Shown here: positions 36,975-51,119 of the stretch, in pieces
How positions within the stretch are numbered: the stretch's first letter is position 1
Layout of the letters: each line of letters opens with the position of its first letter
Assembly (NCBI GenBank): GCA_013397075.1
Contig: VWZS01008898.1
Location: 710,978-774,977, forward strand
Direction of reading: 5' to 3'
Length of the DNA: 64,000 bases
Source: Rhabdornis inornatus
Lineage: Eukaryota > Chordata > Aves > Passeriformes > Rhabdornithidae
Notes under the pieces: generated by a model
The model's database searches: none
Seen by the model: the letters and a program-made list of their open reading frames with translations, nothing else
Told to the model about the DNA's origin: nothing
Made by a program: the position numbers and the translations under genes

Positions 36975-39900
36975 TTCTATACATTCTATATTACATTTTC
37001 ATTCATTTCATTTCATTATAAACTTTCTTAGTTTCATTATTAATTATTAGCTTTAAATGTGTTGCACACAAGAAGGGTATATTTTATAGAATCATAATTT
37101 ATGTGCTTTCTCTGTTAGAGAAAAAACAGTGAGAAACTGTTGGTTTCGACAAATACTGGTCAAGGCACTTGGCTAGACTAGCAGTCCGTGGTCACTCGTT
37201 TTAAGCTTAAAATGCATTAGATATCATCTTCAGTATTAATCTCATTGTTAGGATGAAACTTTATTTTCATTATTCTTACTACTGTAGTTATGAAAGTTCT
37301 GTGTTAGAGATTTGGGTCTACTTTTATTATTAACTATACACAATTTTAATGTGGATCAGATATACAGAGAGCGTTCAGTGCATTTGGGCACTACTGTCAG
37401 AGTGCAAGGAGGGAAAAAGAACTGCAGAGAGCCACAGAGACATGCATCATCGACGTACCCATTCAAGTGGGACTGAACAGCAGGCAGCTAGTTTATACCT
37501 GTACATCTCTGGCTGTATTTCATGTCCAACTGTGTGAGTGCAAGGAATAGGTGTATATCATTCACACTTTTAACAGAATACCAAAATCCATTTGCTCAAG
37601 TTTTGAAAATTCCTTAGTAAAGAAGAAGGAGATATGATCCATACAGAGCCAAAGATACCTCTGCTCTTTTATCAGCCCTCCAGCTCTTCTAGTTCTTCTG
37701 AGGGTCCACAGGATCTAATTTTTCTCTTGTTTGTGGAGTAAAAGACATGAAATTAAGCTAAAAGAATGATGTAGGTTTTCAAGCAACACATACCCAAGTT
37801 CAGGAACACATCTCAATATTTGTCTGCCACTGTGCTTGTTCTTTTTGGGCACTGAGTATTGACCTCTGTTAAAAGCAGCGCAGTAGGCTTAATGATAATT
37901 TAGTGTAATTCAGTTTGCCATTCTTCTGTCTTTTCAAGCAATATCCAGAAGCCAATATGTTTTCTTTCTGATGATGTGCTTTTGACCATTCAAGTGGATT
38001 TGACTTCCCTCCAAGAACAGTCTGGTTTCACCAGCAAATTTCGCATTTCACGAACCATATTCTGTTAGAATTCTCACAACTGCTTTTAGTCATGCTTTTA
38101 AGATGGAAACCCCTAAAAATATCTAAACTTTCCCAGTTCAGCCTCTTAATAAACAATTCTCTTTGTGACCCAATGCTGGTATCAGGATGATTCAGTATGC
38201 ATTTTAATAGCCCTAATTACTTTCCATGGTAGTGAAAAGATTGGATTAATATGATTAAGCTCAAGGAAAATAGTTGGACCTTCAAATGATTTCAAGATAC
38301 ATAGCCACTTTCTAACACCACACAGGGAATCAGATGCTCAACGTGTGTCATGCTCTGAAAGCGATTAAAAAGGGGCCTTCAAAAAGAGAAAGGTAGTACC
38401 TCAGTTCCATTGGAAGTTCTACGGCACTTCCATGAGTTTGTATCTATGTTACAGCTTTGGCCATGCAGTCAGTGAAGCCCAGACCTTCAGATTCCTCATC
38501 CTACATAGACAACTTCAGTGTCTCTCCCACTGTAAGGATAAGGGATCTTCCCCTTTATGTCTTCAATTTCCATACAAATAACCCAGTCAATGAAAAAGAG
38601 AGAAAGGGTGCCTGGATTCCTTAGAAGAAACTGGAAGCATTTTAAAAAGCCTCTACAGCACAATTCTTTAAGTAGGTTCCATTCTTTTGATGTCAGTCTA
38701 TCATCTACCATTAGGTTGATGAAAACAACTATGAAACACAATATCAAGGTAAGTTAAAAACCTAATTTTAACTTTATTGTGGGCTACAGTCCACATATAA
38801 TATCATATAAATTGCAGCTATGAAAATAGGCAAAATTAAATTCTGTTATTGACTGTCCTGTTCTGAAATAAGCTAAATTTCAATTTTGTAGGAAGTTAAG
38901 TAAGTACTAAAAGAATGTGACAAAGAATAACTTAGTGGCAGAACAGAGACTTAGTTTGAGAGAATATTTATTTCAATATGAAATTGAGGCATTTTTGTTG
39001 TGTTTCAGATACTTTGTATGTTTCTAGGTATACTGTTTTCCTAGTTAAAATATCAGATACACATTTAAAAGCTAATTGTTCAGTGTAAATCTTCCATGTG
39101 TTTGGTGTCACTGAGAGCAATTGTATTCCCACTAATTTTCTTCTGGGTCTGACAAAACCAACAATGAAATTGTACTAGGAGATGGTGGTAGTTTAAAAAA
39201 TATTTTGTGTTTCCTTTTTCCTAAGACCAATGTCTGTGATTGTACTCTCTGAGAGATCCAAGAGAAGCAAAGTACTTGATATAGTTATGATAAGATGGCT
39301 CACCTTAAGCCTAAGACATGTATGAAAGATTAGGGTATGATCTTACTCCTGAGAGGCAATTTATGATTTACATCTCTTACATTCAGGCTAATTTTAGATA
39401 AAAGATTGTGCTAGTTTTTCTGCTGATCAACTCTCCCTAGTGTAGTCATCCATCCCATGCTTCCTTTGATAAGAGTGTTTATCATTGTGAAAAAATATGA
39501 AGGGAACTGAAGACCTCATCAGGAAGAGTGGCTGCTTTTATACCCTTCATAAAAAAGTGTGTGTACCAAACTCCACAGTGATTGCTTTCAAGAGTTTTCT
39601 GAGTTTTAAAATCACTACAGCTTTGCATTTGAAATGAAGATGGGTGAACAAATTGATGTAGGCATCATGTTGTGTCATTTGATGTTCATATCAGGTTTTG
39701 TAATCTAATGTTAAAAGATTTGCAATATGTTGGGCATGTTATCCAGCTTCTACTTGTAATTACATTGGTAGAATTATTTTAAAATACATTTGATGAGATT
39801 TTTGATTTTATTATTTGTTCTTTAGCAAAATCCTGATTTCTAGTAATGTTTAACATCAGTTGATGCTTTTCTTCCCAACCCAGGTATTATGAATGTGCAA

Positions 39901-41889
39901 ACATTGGTTTTATGTGCACAAGCTGTTTAAGTTTGATCTTTCTTATTTTTTTTGGTAAGTTTTGTGTGACACATATGGTGTCTGAAGATATAAATATTAG
40001 TTGACATGTCTGTCTGGTTGTGTAGGACCACAGGCAACAGTGAATGCTTGCATTTTCTTCTGCTACATCAGCACAGTTTCTGAGTCATTTGACTCAACTT
40101 CAGGGATGTTTCTTCGTGTGCTTAAAACCATGCTCAGCAAAGGCTGATGAAGTATCTTATCCAGTCAACCTATAAATGATGATAAAATATGGAATTTGTT
40201 TCATTTCTTTCTAGCCTGGAGAAGCTAAATATTTAGTGGAAAAAAGGAATAGGAAGAAATTTCCCAGTCCAGAGTCCTGATAAGTCCCCTAGAAAGTACC
40301 AGACGTCTGTATCAAAATAAATTATTCCCAGGAGTTAGGCAGCTTGGCCTCTGCTTCACATTGTACAAATGTCTCTCTTTTACAAAATATTTTTTCCTTT
40401 TTATTTGTTTTACAGCTAAATGATAGTTTAGTGTTAAATTAAATACACATATTTTTCTCAAAATAATTTGTTTAATTCTTCACACATTTTCATTTCTGAT
40501 GACAGCTTACAGTGGTCCTACATGTTGTCCAGACTGGTTGTCATTTATCTTTGCCACAGTTGCCAATTGCTGACAGTTAAAATCCCCACGTTTGTTCTAA
40601 TAGTCTAGAACTGGAAAAGCATTGCCAACTCTCCTTGATGTGACGACTTCAGGTGGATGCCATACTCTTTTCTGTGCTGAAAGAATCATCTTAACATACA
40701 ATGTTATCTCTTTTACAATATAACTTTAACATAAAAGTTTTTACTTTTTTTGATAGCCACCAGAGGAGTTGGTTTTCTGTTACAAAACTCCTGCATCTGG
40801 GTGATGTTTCAGTGTTAGAATGGCTGAGATTGTTCAGACCTGCCCTCCAGTTTATACTTATTTTGGTGCTAAGGACTGTAGATCTACCACAGTATTTGAT
40901 GATGGATCCCAGTCCAGAAGGATATCCAATTCTAAATACTTGTTCTGAAACACAGAAGAGTCTCATCTGCTTTTAGTAAAATCATTAGTTTAGAGGTTGA
41001 AGGCAACACCATCCTAAGCAACACAGGCCCTATAATGGGTTGCTTTTCCTGAGAAGGTTGTGGAAAGAAGAACATGGGTTGTATGTCTGTGCTGCTGATT
41101 ATTCATTGAAAAATAATTTAGAATTAGTATTAATATTGAGCATTTTGCATTTGGCATTATCCTTCACCATCATTGCTGCATCAAGCATATGTGATGTATT
41201 CAGTTATTTCCCACACGTGCTGCCTTTCCCTCATCTTTCTTTCAGTTTGAATGAGTTTAGCATTACAGAATGGGGCCTAATGACAGTCAGAATGCATAGG
41301 AATAGAGTCAATGTCCTAAATTACTCAATTATTTCTTGTTTGTATATCAAAAAGGAGCAGCATACGTGTAGAAGAATGTGTCGTTAGTGTGAACTGTCAT
41401 TTTGAATTATCAGTCAACTGAGGTTTTGTTGTTCTTTTTATGCTGCTGGTACAAAACAGAATTTTCTAAATAGTGGAAAGCACCGATTTTGCAAGGAACT
41501 GAAGTGACCATTCAGTCCTATTTTTCTAAGAGCCATAAGGATTTAATTGGTACACTTTCATTGTGCTAGGTGGTGACTGCACATGTTTTTAACATATTTC
41601 ACAGGAGGTGTATCTCATACAATAAGCTGTAAAATATTGAGTATCTGTGTGCTGTTCATCTAGTCATGGAGATTAAGTGCTCGTTGTTATAGGAAACGGA
41701 GTTAAAAAAAAATCCAAAACAACAAAAAGGCAATTTATCCTCGATATGTTATCACTGATGAATATAAATTGTCCAACCAAAAAATATTTTTTCTGTGGGT
41801 TAGTGTAAATTCAAAACAAACATACAAGCAGAGGGAAAAAAAAATTGATGAGAAGGGTTGGTATGTTTATGTGACTCAGTGGCATATCC

Positions 41890-42120
41890 AGATTATGTGA
41901 TGTGATTTGTTCTGCAGCTGCTTCAAATTAAGAACAGGTGTAGATGGGAGACTATGCAAATATTCATATTAATGTAATTGTCAAATTGGTGTGTTTATCA
42001 TTGTGCCTTTAAAGAGTAGACCATACTCTTATTTTACATGTAAATGAGCTTTATTCTTGAGAACTACTATTGGATAATGAGCTTGTAAAGGAGAAATTTC
42101 CAGCATATGGTGAAACATTT
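41890..42120. promoter_or_regulatory. Candidate conserved noncoding element
   Basis: The block combines ATGCAAATATTCATATTAATG (octamer ATGCAAAT plus TAAT words, about 41954-41974), TAATTGTCAAATTGG, a ATGTAAATGAGC word and TTATTGTTC-like elements, with few homopolymers. Such octamer and homeobox-site clusters are common in conserved enhancers. No conservation data are available here, so this is only a texture-based nomination. Confidence 0.25.
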
Positions 42121-45100
42121 CTAAAATGTGACATTTTCTTTTGTAGTAATTTATTTTATATATATATTGTACAAACATATTGTAATCTGCTTTGTCTTCT
42201 TTAGAAAAATATATCCATGGTGCAGTTTTAAAATCTAACTCAAAGAACTAATGCATGAATATTTCTTTTTTCTTTTTTTTTTTTTTTACTTCACATAACC
42301 CTTGAGTAAGACAACTTTTTAACTCCTTCAGCCATTTACTGAATATTTACAAACCTACAGAGACTTTAGGCCTCATTCACTTTAAATCTTTAAAAAGTAT
42401 ACATTGTAGAGAAAACGTGTTTAAAAAGGATTTTATTTTGCAAGACTAATCCTATTTAAAGAATCACAAACTGGATCTCTGAGTTAAATATACATTTTTA
42501 AACATTATTTACCTCATTTTGCTAGTATGCATAGATATATAAATGATCAGCTGAGTTTTGTGTTATTTTTAGATCAGAGAGATTTAGTATCAAAGGATGG
42601 CCGAAATGAAGAAATAATGGGAAATTTTATTTTCTTGTAGGACGGACCTAGTTAACCAAAGTTACCCAGTATAAAAATTAAAGAGCCCTATGAATCTATG
42701 TGTTAGTGTATTTTCTTTATTATATCTTTTGCATATGATGCAGATTAATAGTAATTTATATTCTGTTAAAAGAAAACACGAGGTACTTTGGATTTGTATA
42801 TGTCGGCATATACAAGACAATTTTATATATGCTGTCAGTGAGGTAGGTCACATATTTGAAACTGAGGTTTATGCACTGTGTGGGATGCTTTGGACTGGGA
42901 ATCTGGGCCAAACAGTTGAGAAAATCCATGTGTCTCATGAAGCAGAGGCTGAGGGCACTGGCTGCCAGCAGCTGACTACTGGGCAAACGAGTTTAGAACA
43001 AGGTCTTCCTGCTTTTCTGATTCCTATGGCCATGGCTCAGGTGGGGTTCCCTATTTATTGCGAGAACAAAAAGAAAATTCAGTTTTGATTTCTGGATATG
43101 TTTCAGCAGAAAAAGCGAAATCTATAGTTACTGGGTTCAGTGCAGAACCCAATGGCATCAAATTTCTTACTATTTATAATCATCAAAGCTCAACTTGGTA
43201 ACTTGTGCGAACAACATAAAAGGTAGGTGCAAGAAGTTTAAAGAAAACAATTCTTATTTCATGAGAGGTATGTTCCTCTAAAGCATCCCTCAAGAAGGAG
43301 AATAACTGTATGTTTAAGAGGTGGCTTCATCCTGTTGCAAATTATTTAAAATTGCATTCATTTCCATGGTGCTTAACTGGTAACTGTTCGCTTCACAGCC
43401 TGTTAGCTTCCTATGAAATCTTTCATTCACTTATTAGAATGCTCTTAATGGAATACAAACTATTTAAGAAAGAAAAGATTTTCACAAACTTCATTATGTA
43501 TGCTGAAGATGGTAAAGTTTTTGTTTAGGGTTAGCTTGGCTCTATCACTTTACAGTACAACTGTGAACCAGATAAAACAGCAACCTCCTTTTCTAATCAA
43601 CTTCAATTATATGCATCACTTCAGTAGGATGTTATTGTGGGGATAATTATCTTTGCAGTTAGAAAAGTTTTTACTTCCACTTGACTGGTTGTTGTTGGAG
43701 ATGTTTGCATGCAGAAATGTCGTTCATGCTGTGCAATATGGGTACCTTCCAGTGTCACTAGAACTCATCATAGTTATGCTTCTATCTCAGAAATAAAGAT
43801 GCAACTTGGACATTGCTGCACAAATACTGTGTGTATTGGGGAACTGTGTGATTCTTTCACCCTTCTAGAGACTGCTTTAAAACAGATGGCTCAAGCTATC
43901 TTGGCTCTATTGAAGTTCTCACAGAGTTCTAAGGGAAGTCTTTTGAGATTAGGAAAAAAAGCCCGAATACATGAGCAAATAATAGCAAATAAAAAGACAA
44001 AAATAGTGCCTTCTAGTAACATGCATCACTAATGTCTTTTTAACACTTCTTGTATGTGGAATATCAGCAATTTCCTGGGCCACACATCAAATCATGTAAG
44101 TAGAACTGGATCTGAGCGTATTTGCATCCCATTTATATAATTATACTTCCCTTGGTCGGGACCATTGCTGTTTACATGCACAGGTCATGGTGTTTGTTTT
44201 CTCTTGGAGACAAGTTTTGGGTTCAGAAGAGGATGACATTTTGCTTTTTGAAATTGACATTGACAAGAGATGGCATAAGTTGAGGTGCACAGACTGGTAG
44301 TTGCCTCAACATCTGTATTATCATTTAATTAGTCTTGCTCACATGTGCAGAATTAAATCAGTCACTGACTTGGAATCAGGATGAATCTGATGCCCAGACC
44401 TGGTGAGGGCTCCTTTAGGTCTTTTACTCTCCTTTGCAGTTGAAAATAGTCCATCCACTCATGTAACCTATGAATACGACTAAACAGATTCTCTGATGTT
44501 GTTAAGAATCACCTGGCAAATAAGACATTAGTATCATTTTTGATTACTCCTGCACTTTTCTTGTAGTATATGGTAGCTGTGGTCCTTGATGAAAATCTGT
44601 CAGCTGTAATAGTGCTTCAGGAAATGTGAAATGGGCATTTCATGGACCTTTGTGTAGCATAGCTTCATTGACTAGTGAGCTAGACCCCACCACAGCATCG
44701 ATCTAACAATCCTAAAGGGGAATTAAATTTTGAGCACCTGAAAAATGAACTGTGGGCATATATAATTGCTTAAAATTAAAACAAAATATGTAGTGTAAAG
44801 TCAGATAACTTATATACTTTTTATTGATAATTCATTATGCCCTTTGGAAATCTGCTGATTATAAGATGTACAGCATGTATTCATATCTATAAATACACAT
44901 GAACAGATTTTATTTCTTTCTGGAATGGCAACATGTTTGTTATCACTTTCTTTAGTGTTTCTTCTCTTTAGCAACTCAGAAAATAAGATGAAACATTTTC
45001 ATTCAGTTCAAGATTTTCCTGCACCTATATTCAGTTAATATCTCCAATTTCTGTCTTATTAAAGGATCACTATCTTGTAATCCTTTTATCTTCTTTGCAT

Positions 45101-45869
45101 TGCAACTCTTTTTCTGTAAAGGAGAAAAAAAAAGTAATCTATCTCTGCCAAAGCTCAGGCCACTGTCCCTCCATGCCTTAGTCAGCAAAATCACTTTTAT
45201 AGCAAAAGAATGATTGTCCATCTTCTCTTTACTCAACAGCTGAAGCTTTAAAGCAAGACATTTGAGAATACTGTTACAAGTTAATGTGCTATGCAACTTC
45301 ATCTGCAACTCACTGGCTAAGCTGAACCATTGTTACCATATAAAGAACACGCACTTCAAAGTTGCACACAGAATTACAGATTTATTCTTTAAAACCTACT
45401 TTCTCTTGACAAAACGTGTTCCCTTATTCCTTTTTGTTCCCCCACTCAGGAGTCTTAATTTTAAGGCCAGACTTTCAGTTAAGTTGAGTACCCAGGACTC
45501 CATCAACATCAGAGTAAGCTGGAGCTGCTCAATACCTCTACAGATTAAACTGAGAAGTGTTTAGGAAAATAATGGCTACAAGTTAGGCTTTAAAAAGGAT
45601 ATTATTCTTCATAGACTCCATCAGATTTTGATGATATTTCTCAGGCATTATTTATCTTTTTTCTAGATAAACAAAATGATAGGTTTTTGTTTTAATTTGT
45701 GTTGTACACTCTGAGTTAAATAACAATTTTTGAGGAGGTTGGTGGATATTTTGCCAAATTGTTCTAAAATTATGTGGGGTGTTTTGATTTTAACCAAAGT
45801 TACAGCTGCAGAGCTGTAAAACAGTCAGTTTTCCTTATTATGACTAGTTCTACAACTTGTACTGTTTTA

Positions 45870-46140
45870 AATTGCCTGCAATTAGCATATTTCAACCTTA
45901 TTTTTAGGTTTAAATTGCAGTGTGAGAGTGTGCTCTCCTCTTAGCTAATTAGTGCTATCAAGGAACAGTAGGTTACCTCATTAGTACCATGTGCATTTAA
46001 TTAAAGAAGAGAAAATTGGAGTTAACCTCATAGTTAATATTTTCACAGAGTGCTACGATGCCAACACCTTCAATTGGAGTCACACCCCTGTGTATCTAAT
46101 TATTCACTGGTGCCATATAAGGTTAGCAAGGATACTACCA
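45870..46140. promoter_or_regulatory. Candidate conserved noncoding element
   Basis: The block is rich in CAATTAGC, GCTAATTAGTGC, TTTAATTAAAG and TCTAATTATTC words, which are core homeodomain sites (TAATTA/TAATTR), separated by 30-70 bases of mixed composition such as GGTTACCTCATTAGTACC. It is one of the densest TAAT clusters in the window. It may be an intronic enhancer. This is inference only. Confidence 0.25.
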
Positions 46141-48667
46141 TGCTGTTGACAAAATAATTTAGATGGAAATATGTTTGCTAGTTTCTATATGAAATTCCAG
46201 TTAGAGTAGATTAATTAAGTATGTTGGGGTCACAAAATATTTTTATCATCTTCTTATCCTCTCTGTTAGGATAAGCAGGCCCAGGACACATGATGCACTT
46301 AATCTCAAGCAAATGGTCTCTGATCTTCATCCATACCTTGCAGCAATCTGGATATAACCATTTTATTTTGGCTACAAGTATTGCAGAAACCAGTAGAGTT
46401 ATATTGTACTCATGGAAAGAATAATACACAGATAGTACCAGAATGCAGGTGCCTGCCCTTTGTAAGCATGCTCAGAATTTCTTATGGCTTGCTTTGCTTT
46501 CCAATTTTCTTTTCCACCATGCTGCTTCGCATAATTCTAAAGGGCATGATCTATCATGGAGATGAGAGCCTTCAGCTCCTTTAGGTTTCAGTGAAGTTGA
46601 AGGTGCTTATTATTTGTACTTTAGGCACTGCAATTCGTGTCTGTTTACCCACAGAACAGAATTTTTTGCATGTGTAGCATAGTGTGTATTTAAAAGAAGA
46701 AAAAAAAAAAGCGAAATTGTTGGGTTTTTCTTTCCCTTAATGAATTTATGATCCTAGTGGTTGGGCCTACAGTTTCCAGTCTGTAGTTACATTAAGTAAA
46801 TCTGAGTTCTGTGTTTCAGTTTTGTATTGGCAAGCTGTACTGGATGTGCAGAACTTGAATCCTTTACAACATCCATGTAGTGATGATTTAACAAGCTCTT
46901 GAGATATTCTCTATTTTTAATATATAAATATTCCCATTACTGTTGTAAAAAAGAGTTACATATATCCTGAATTATTTTAACAGTTAAAGTTTGTCACCTT
47001 TTTCACTTTGCTTGTCTAAAATTGAACAGCTCAGCACTCATAGAGCCACATACTCACATACCAAGTGGATTTCTCATAGGAATTTTGTTGTCCCATGCTG
47101 CTAACGTGACAAATAATTTTGAGCAAGCCATTCTGTGATTCAGTTTTTCCATGTTTAGAATGGAAATGCCATTACTACATGCATGAAGATGATTTAAGGG
47201 CAAATAATTGTTTTTTTGCACAATACTCGAGTTCAAAGCCACCTCGTATAAGAGTATATCAGTGCCAGATGAACTTCATATGAAGTGCATTTAATTATTG
47301 TATCTGTGGGATTATAACTGAATCCTTGAAGGAGGGGTTTTTCAGAAATCTTCATACTAAATCAAGTACTTTGTTCTCTGTTCTTTCAGATCAGATCTGT
47401 CTCAAGTGCTTATACTGGCACATACATGGGTGCTTTAAATAGTCACTTTACAAGCTTACTTAATGCCAACCACTTTGACATTTAGCGCTGCTGTTCAAAT
47501 GAAAATAATAGCTGACCTTTTTAAATTTGGGGTTTTTTTAATATTTTATAGTGAAGTAGAAAGGAGGCTCTTAAAACATTGGGACTTTCCCGTATTAGCT
47601 TTCCAAACTGATGATCCTTCAGGATCTACACTAAGTTGAAAGGAATCCAATGGCAGGGTGGAACTCTGAAGTTGGTCAGTATAATAATTGGGTGAAGTTT
47701 CCATGTGAAAATAAATGAACTCAGTATTCTCTTAGCTATGTCGTGGTTTATATATATTGCTGCTAGAAAAATGTGGAATTATGTGACAGATCCATTTATT
47801 TTTTTTCCTGTCTAAATATACATGTTTTTTCAATATTATATGCTCTTTAACTGTCAAGGTGCATTTGAAAATACAGAAATTAAACAGCTCTGTTTTCTAG
47901 GACCTGTTACGGAGAGTTCAGATTGCAAAAAAAAATTTTAGAAATAAAAGAAAAATGAATTTTCATTCCTTCACTCATATTTCAAGAAAACTACATAAAA
48001 ACATGTCATGAGTATAAGTCATTAGCCTGATTTCAACCACTATCTCTGTGTAATGTGTTGTGAAATAGGGACTAGTTTCATTTGTATTGGAGAGAAACTG
48101 CAGCTCAAATTACAGCCCTTGATGGTATCATTGCCATCTCTTTGAAAGATCTTGCTCGGCTCTATCAAGAATAACCAGGTCATAAAGACAAGGTCTACGT
48201 GGTGAATAAGCAATGACTTGTGTTTGGTTTTGGTTTAGAACTTCAGAGTTTCGGCATATCTAGTTGCTGGACCTCCTTACAAGCATCCACGCAGATGTGT
48301 GAAGCACAGATCAAACTAGGAATTAAATTTTATATACTCATTTCCAAAATCTGCATGAAAAAAACATCTAAAGGAGAACTTCTATCTGGAAAATTGTAAG
48401 AGAATTCAAATCATTATTTGCAGCATCTCTGATGAACTGCTACAAGTTTGGTGTTCCCCGTCTGTAATAATATTTGGTAGAGTAAGGCCTTCTATGTGTA
48501 AATCATTAAATGATAAAGAGGTACTTTTAAACCCAAATTTTCTACATATATACTTCAATTACGTTGTATAATATTGCTAGTAATTATAGTTGCTATATTT
48601 TCTAAGTTTTTGTCTAGAATTCTGATCTTTTTTTTTCTTTTCAGTGCTTGCTAATGACCTTTTTTTT

Positions 48668-48695
48668 GGGGGGGGAGGGTGGTGGTTTGGTTTGG
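48668..48695 (+). repeat. G-rich run after T tract
   Basis: Eight consecutive G at 48668-48675, then AGGGTGGTGG and two further GG pairs, directly after a T run. This is the only long G run in the window. A two-tetrad quadruplex in the transcribed (sense) strand is conceivable. It may also be slippage or a homopolymer sequencing problem. Confidence 0.5.
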
Positions 48696-50641
48696 TTTTA
48701 ATTCCTTCAGCTTCTTTTATTCAAGTTTAATTTTTGGTCATGTGTTTTTTCCAGGGAATGTATTATTTATTTTACTGGACTTAGTCACTTTGGCACCGTT
48801 TGAACTGGCAGAATATAAAGTAAACAAATGGTGTTTTTCTGAGGAAAGTGACAGATAAGCAGGGAGAAATATTTATAAATCAGTCAAATTCTTTATTGGT
48901 ATATTCGAGGATGAGAAAGAAGTATTCAAAGATAAAAACAACATGAGCTCTGTGTTTGTGTAAAATATCCTACATTATATGTCAGCTTGGGTGAGAAAAG
49001 TACATATAATACAATTGTAAAATTGTCACTTCTTGTTTTGTTCTGTCTCCCTGTGTAACTGCAAATTACAAATGTCTCTACCTCTTGAATTTTCTTTGCT
49101 GTATTTAGTTTCTTAAAAGGAAATTTATTTTTTTAAATCACTCTCCACTTCTACAAAATTTAATTTACAACTGCATAAAGGAAATTACTGTAGTTTAGGC
49201 AGTCAAGCATTTCAACAGATCCCTAGAAATGTACAAAGGAAAGAATGATTATCAGCCCTGAATTGTGGATTAAGAGGATCGTACTACACAGAGTACTGTC
49301 TAGAAGTAGCAATTTAATAGAAAATGTGGATGTTCATGTGAAGAATGTCTCTGAGGTTAAAGATAGCATTTAAAGCATGATTTTTTTTCTTATTATTATT
49401 ATTTGGTAGAAGATTTGCCTAGAGATCCTTGGCTTGTGAATATTTTTATTTAACATTACAAGCAGCATCATTGGGAGTCTTAGAGACATTCTTTACGTGT
49501 TTTGGTTTTGGTTTTTTATAAAGTTTTGGTTTTGTTAATTTTTTTGTAGAAGGGGAAATTCCATTAAAAAAGGAGAATTCTCATTTTGGACTGCAGAAAA
49601 TGTATTGAAAATGTACACAAAGTCCCTTCAATATCTCTGTTACAAAGCACAAATAAGCTGTAATTCAGGAAGTACCATTTGCGTGTATATAAAGGGAACT
49701 TTTTAAAAATCACAAGGTAACTGAGGTTTCTGAGGTTCTACAATATATTTTTCATACAGAGTTCCTTGTGCTTTTTTTTCCTCATAAACTGGCACTGCTT
49801 TTTGAGTCTTTTTGAGGGCAGGTTGTCTTCTTTGAAGTCTGAAACAAGAGGAGAGATACTTTTAGAAACTTCATATATGTGTTCTTGTCCTGTAAACTTA
49901 GATAATGCTTTTGCACAAGACCCTCAGCAAACCATTTAGTGGAAAAAAAATCAGCACTGAGTTTCTCTAATTCTGCCTTTTTAAGTCCAGGGATGACCTA
50001 GTCCCTTATTTTAAATGTCTACTCTGTGTTAGCTCACAATCTGTCTCAGGTAAGGAATATCACACTGTGCACAAGTTTTTGTCAGCATTTCATTTTATGT
50101 CAGTACAATATTTGAGAACATTTTCCCTGAACAGCCAGCTCAAGCATAGACTGCAACAACAAAAAATTCAATGGAGTGCTTTTCCAGAAGCATTCTCCCT
50201 CCTGCTGCAAATAAAATTCATCACTTGTTGGCAAAGTGATTTCTTTTCTCTCAAATGCATTTCATTGTCAGCAATGCAATTTATATGAAGCAAGCAGTGA
50301 TTTTTATCCATTTATAGCATCTGAAGATTATTTTTGTATCCAATATGAACATTTTTTTCATGTTTTGGTCTTTTGTATACAGCTACATTACTTTGATTAT
50401 TAGAACCTTACCTAAAAATATTTTTTGCTAAATTATAGCTAGTTTTACTAGTTACTTAATAAATTTTTCTTCTTCTTTTCAAATTATGATCTATGGCTAA
50501 ATATCTGGTGGATTTGTTTGGGGTTTTCCCCTTCTTTTTATTTTAGTGGAAACCAATGAATTAATAGAAGCTGATTAATGAGGAGCATTTGGTATGTTAT
50601 TGATAGAAGATCTCTATAGAATACCTGAAGAATGTATAGAA

Positions 50642-50667
50642 TTCTCTATTCTATATAGAATGGAGAA
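50642..50667. repeat. 26-bp palindrome with a single T/G exception
   Basis: The sequence reads as its own reverse complement over 26 bases centred on CTATATAG, apart from one pair (50647 T with 50662 G) that would be a U-G wobble in RNA. The inner 14 bases (ATTCTATATAGAAT, 50648-50661) are perfect. There is essentially no loop, so it would be a cruciform-prone or symmetric protein site rather than a stable RNA hairpin. Confidence 0.6.
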
Positions 50668-51119
50668 GGGAGATGTGAGGATGACTGGCTACCTTTTCTC
50701 ATATAAATTAACTTTTTTCTTCAACTTACAATATCAGGTGCAAACAGGAATTCACATCTACACTTGCAAGCGTCTGAGCCTGTCTACATCCTTGTATGGT
50801 ACAAACATGCCTTAGTGCTGTCAATCACATTATGTGAATTAATAAAACACAAATACTGTCCAATATATAGTGAAAAGAGCAAATGGGACTTGGCTGTTCT
50901 AAAATTTAAAATATTCATAAGTTTAATATTTCTTTAAAAATGAAGAAATTTCAATATAATGATGGTTTTAATGAATATTACATTTCATCTGTTGTTAATT
51001 TCCATAGCTTTTCTGGATGAAACTCAATCACTTTTTTGCTTTGTTTTGATATAAGATAAATCAGTTGCTTATATGTAGTTTAAACTTACGGAATGTAATA
51101 ATGTGTAGCCTTTGCTCAG

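Noticed and set aside
41040..41387. 115-codon + strand ORF
   Set aside because: Hydrophobic-looking chance translation with no family resemblance and no supporting promoter or splice signal.
42261..42300. T-rich tract resembling a second splice acceptor
   Set aside because: No AG closely follows with a coding-like stretch, and the downstream sequence has stops in all frames within a short distance.
42690..43088. 132-codon + strand ORF
   Set aside because: No recognisable domain, no splice context and ordinary AT-rich intron composition. Frames of this size are expected by chance in 64 kb over six frames.
47269..47282. Perfect 14-bp palindrome ACTTCATATGAAGT
   Set aside because: Short and AT-rich. 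Several such palindromes are expected by chance in this window.
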